A DNA stretch of 64,000 nucleotides from Mycobacterium sp. SMC-4 (GTDB lineage: Bacteria; Actinomycetota; Actinomycetes; Mycobacteriales; Mycobacteriaceae), in contig NZ_CP079869.1 of assembly GCF_025263265.1 (NCBI RefSeq), forward strand, positions 1,178,001 to 1,242,000, given 5' to 3'. Every line of letters begins with the position of its first letter. Position 1 is the first letter of the stretch. A program made the position numbers and the translations under genes. Under the pieces are notes generated by a model. It searched no databases. It was not told where the DNA came from and was given only the letters and a program-made list of their open reading frames with translations. Positions 62,853 through 64,000 of this stretch are shown here, one piece after another.

Positions 62853-63796
62853 TGATCAGCTCAGAGCTCGACGCCGCAGGGGTCCGGGAACCGTCGTTAC
62901 GCGAGGCCTACCGCCAGTGCCGGGACATCAACGCCGCCCACGGCAAGACGTTCTTCCTGGCGACCCGGCTGCTGACGCCCCGGCAGCGTCCCGCGGTCCA
63001 TGCGCTCTACGGGTTTGCCCGCGGTGCCGACGACATCCTCGACGAGTTCGACGAGCGTGACGTCGAGCAGCGCGCCGACGAACTGCAGCAGCTGTCCAAG
63101 CGGCTGTTCGCCGCGCTCGTGCAGGACGAGCCGTGCGACGACCACCCGACGCTGCGGGCCGTGGTGGACACCGCGCGCACGTACGACATCAGCTGGGACC
63201 TGTTCGACGACTTCCTGGCGTCGATGCGGATGGACCTGACCGTCACCGATTACCCGGACCGAGCGGCGCTGGAGCATTACATGTACGGCTCGGCTGAGGT
63301 GATCGGGCTGCAGATGCTGCCGGTGCTGGGCACCGTCGGCCCGCGCGAGGAGGCCGCCCCGTACGCCGCTGCGCTGGGCAAGGCGTTCCAGCTGACCAAC
63401 TTCATCCGGGACGTCGACGAGGATCTGAGCCGCGGCCGGATCTACCTTCCCGCCGACGAACTGGCCGCCCACGGGGTCGACCGCGACCTGCTGCTGTGGT
63501 GTCAGCGCGAGGGCCGCAGCGACACCCGGGTGCGTACCGCGCTGGCCGAGCAGCACGCGATCACCCGCGCGGTCTACGACGCGGCCCGTCCCGGCATCGA
63601 CGAGCTGGCGCCATGTTCACGACCCTGTGTGGCGTCGGCGCTGACGCTGTACTCCGAGATCCTGGACCGAATCGAGGCGATCGACTTCGAGATCTTCGGT
63701 CGCCGTGCGACGGTGGGTAAGCCGCGCCGGTTGGCGGTGGCGGTCGCCGGGCTCGGGAAAGCGTGGGCGAACAGGCTTCGATTCGGGAGTGTCTGA
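62852..63796 (+). CDS. crtB: phytoene synthase
   Basis: This 314-residue squalene/phytoene synthase condenses two geranylgeranyl diphosphates head to head to phytoene. Both aspartate-rich sites are present: RGADDILDEFD and NFIRDVDEDLSRGRIYLP. ATG 62852 shares one base with the crtI stop. The gene order crtE-crtI-crtB is usual for actinobacterial carotenoid clusters. The next gene begins 14 bases downstream. Confidence 0.95.
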   Translation: MISSELDAAGVREPSLREAYRQCRDINAAHGKTFFLATRLLTPRQRPAVHALYGFARGADDILDEFDERDVEQRADELQQLSKRLFAALVQDEPCDDHPTLRAVVDTARTYDISWDLFDDFLASMRMDLTVTDYPDRAALEHYMYGSAEVIGLQMLPVLGTVGPREEAAPYAAALGKAFQLTNFIRDVDEDLSRGRIYLPADELAAHGVDRDLLLWCQREGRSDTRVRTALAEQHAITRAVYDAARPGIDELAPCSRPCVASALTLYSEILDRIEAIDFEIFGRRATVGKPRRLAVAVAGLGKAWANRLRFGSV

Positions 63797-63809
63797 GGGT
63801 GAGAAACCT

Positions 63810-64000
63810 GTGAGCGACCGGCGTCGGCAGAAGTGGCCGGGCCGGCCGGGTTTGACCGCGGTGCGCGCCGACGGCCAGCGGCCCAACGCGGTGGTGGTCG
63901 GTGGCGGTATCGCCGGTCTGGCTGCGGCTACCGGTCTGGCCGAGCGCGGCGTCCGCGTCGATGTGGTGGAGCGCTGCGACTACCTCGGCGGGCGTGTCGG
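63810..64000 (+). CDS. FAD-dependent oxidoreductase, 5' part (carotenoid cluster)
   Basis: Only the first 63 codons from GTG 63810 lie in the window. After a basic, Pro-containing N-terminus comes an FAD-binding Rossmann motif (VVVGGGIAGLAAATGLAERG) and an acidic VVERCDYLGGRV strand, typical of amine oxidase/desaturase-like flavoproteins. Position directly after crtB suggests a second carotenoid desaturase or a CrtU-type desaturase/methyltransferase, but the diagnostic parts are beyond the edge. GAGGGTGAG upstream is a plausible ribosome-binding site. Confidence 0.7.
   Translation, partial: MSDRRRQKWPGRPGLTAVRADGQRPNAVVVGGGIAGLAAATGLAERGVRVDVVERCDYLGGRV

Overview
The window looks like chromosomal DNA of a rapidly growing mycobacterium (Mycolicibacterium-type). 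It is GC-rich throughout and dense with short overlapping operons. Marker features include an mce cluster, the DnaE2/ImuA'/ImuB mutasome, MfpA, an Rv1747-like FHA-ABC exporter, a SAM-IV riboswitch ahead of metC/metY, a 13E12-type HNH protein, an intrinsic Erm methylase and a carotenoid operon. From memory, stretches follow M. tuberculosis gene order (imuA'-imuB-iunH-acrA1; dnaE2-nitroreductase-trmL-mfpA; OYE-folD-DUF3017; methyltransferase-metX-metC; trpS-yihY-dacB). No tRNA, rRNA, IS element or CRISPR array was seen.

Layout. 0-0.7 kb: the tail of a Pro/Trp-rich gene and a small lipoprotein. 0.75-5.9 kb (minus): a catabolic operon of hydrolase, SDR, ferritin-like diiron protein, Baeyer-Villiger-type monooxygenase and MerR regulator, with a 28-bp near-palindrome at its promoter. 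6.0-8.4 kb: SOS-controlled imuA'-imuB. 8.3-11.4 kb (minus): two-domain SDR (AcrA1-like) and nucleoside hydrolase. 11.5-14.6 kb: P450, NTF2-like and P450 genes. 14.6-15.5 kb: two divergent secreted proteins. 15.5-23.1 kb (minus): a complete six-gene mce cluster without adjacent yrbE genes. 23.6-25.7 kb: HtdY-like hydratase and a degenerate GGDEF protein. 25.7-32.9 kb: dnaE2 with a perfect SOS box, SOUL protein, nitroreductase, HNH protein, trmL and a methyltransferase. 32.9-34.6 kb: an internally shortened MfpE-like kinase overlapping mfpA. 34.6-36.3 kb: NsrR-like regulator and flavohaemoglobin. 36.3-42.7 kb: TetR, FHA-ABC exporter, TetR, OYE, folD and DUF3017. 42.7-43.8 kb: an erm gene between two 66-bp direct repeats, preceded by a leader peptide and mutually exclusive hairpins. 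43.8-53.9 kb: methyltransferase, metX, metC/Y with SAM-IV, hydrolase, xthA, trpS, yihY, dacB and a phosphoesterase. 53.9-59.9 kb: aminotransferase, Lrp regulator, aldehyde dehydrogenase, universal stress protein and APC permease. 60.2 kb to the end: crtE-crtI-crtB and the start of an FAD oxidoreductase.

The most interesting signals are: (i) a predicted macrolide-responsive translational attenuator ahead of erm, with a 14-codon leader peptide carrying IAVI and RIRR motifs and two competing stems, one of which buries the erm ribosome-binding site; (ii) a shared GAACA-N13-TGT(T/C) element overlapping the predicted promoters of the P450 operon, a secreted-protein gene and the mce cluster, suggesting one local regulon; (iii) an mce cluster with no yrbE permease genes beside it and a small ORF in its leader; (iv) the loss of mfpB-D and of the kinase sensor domain beside mfpA.
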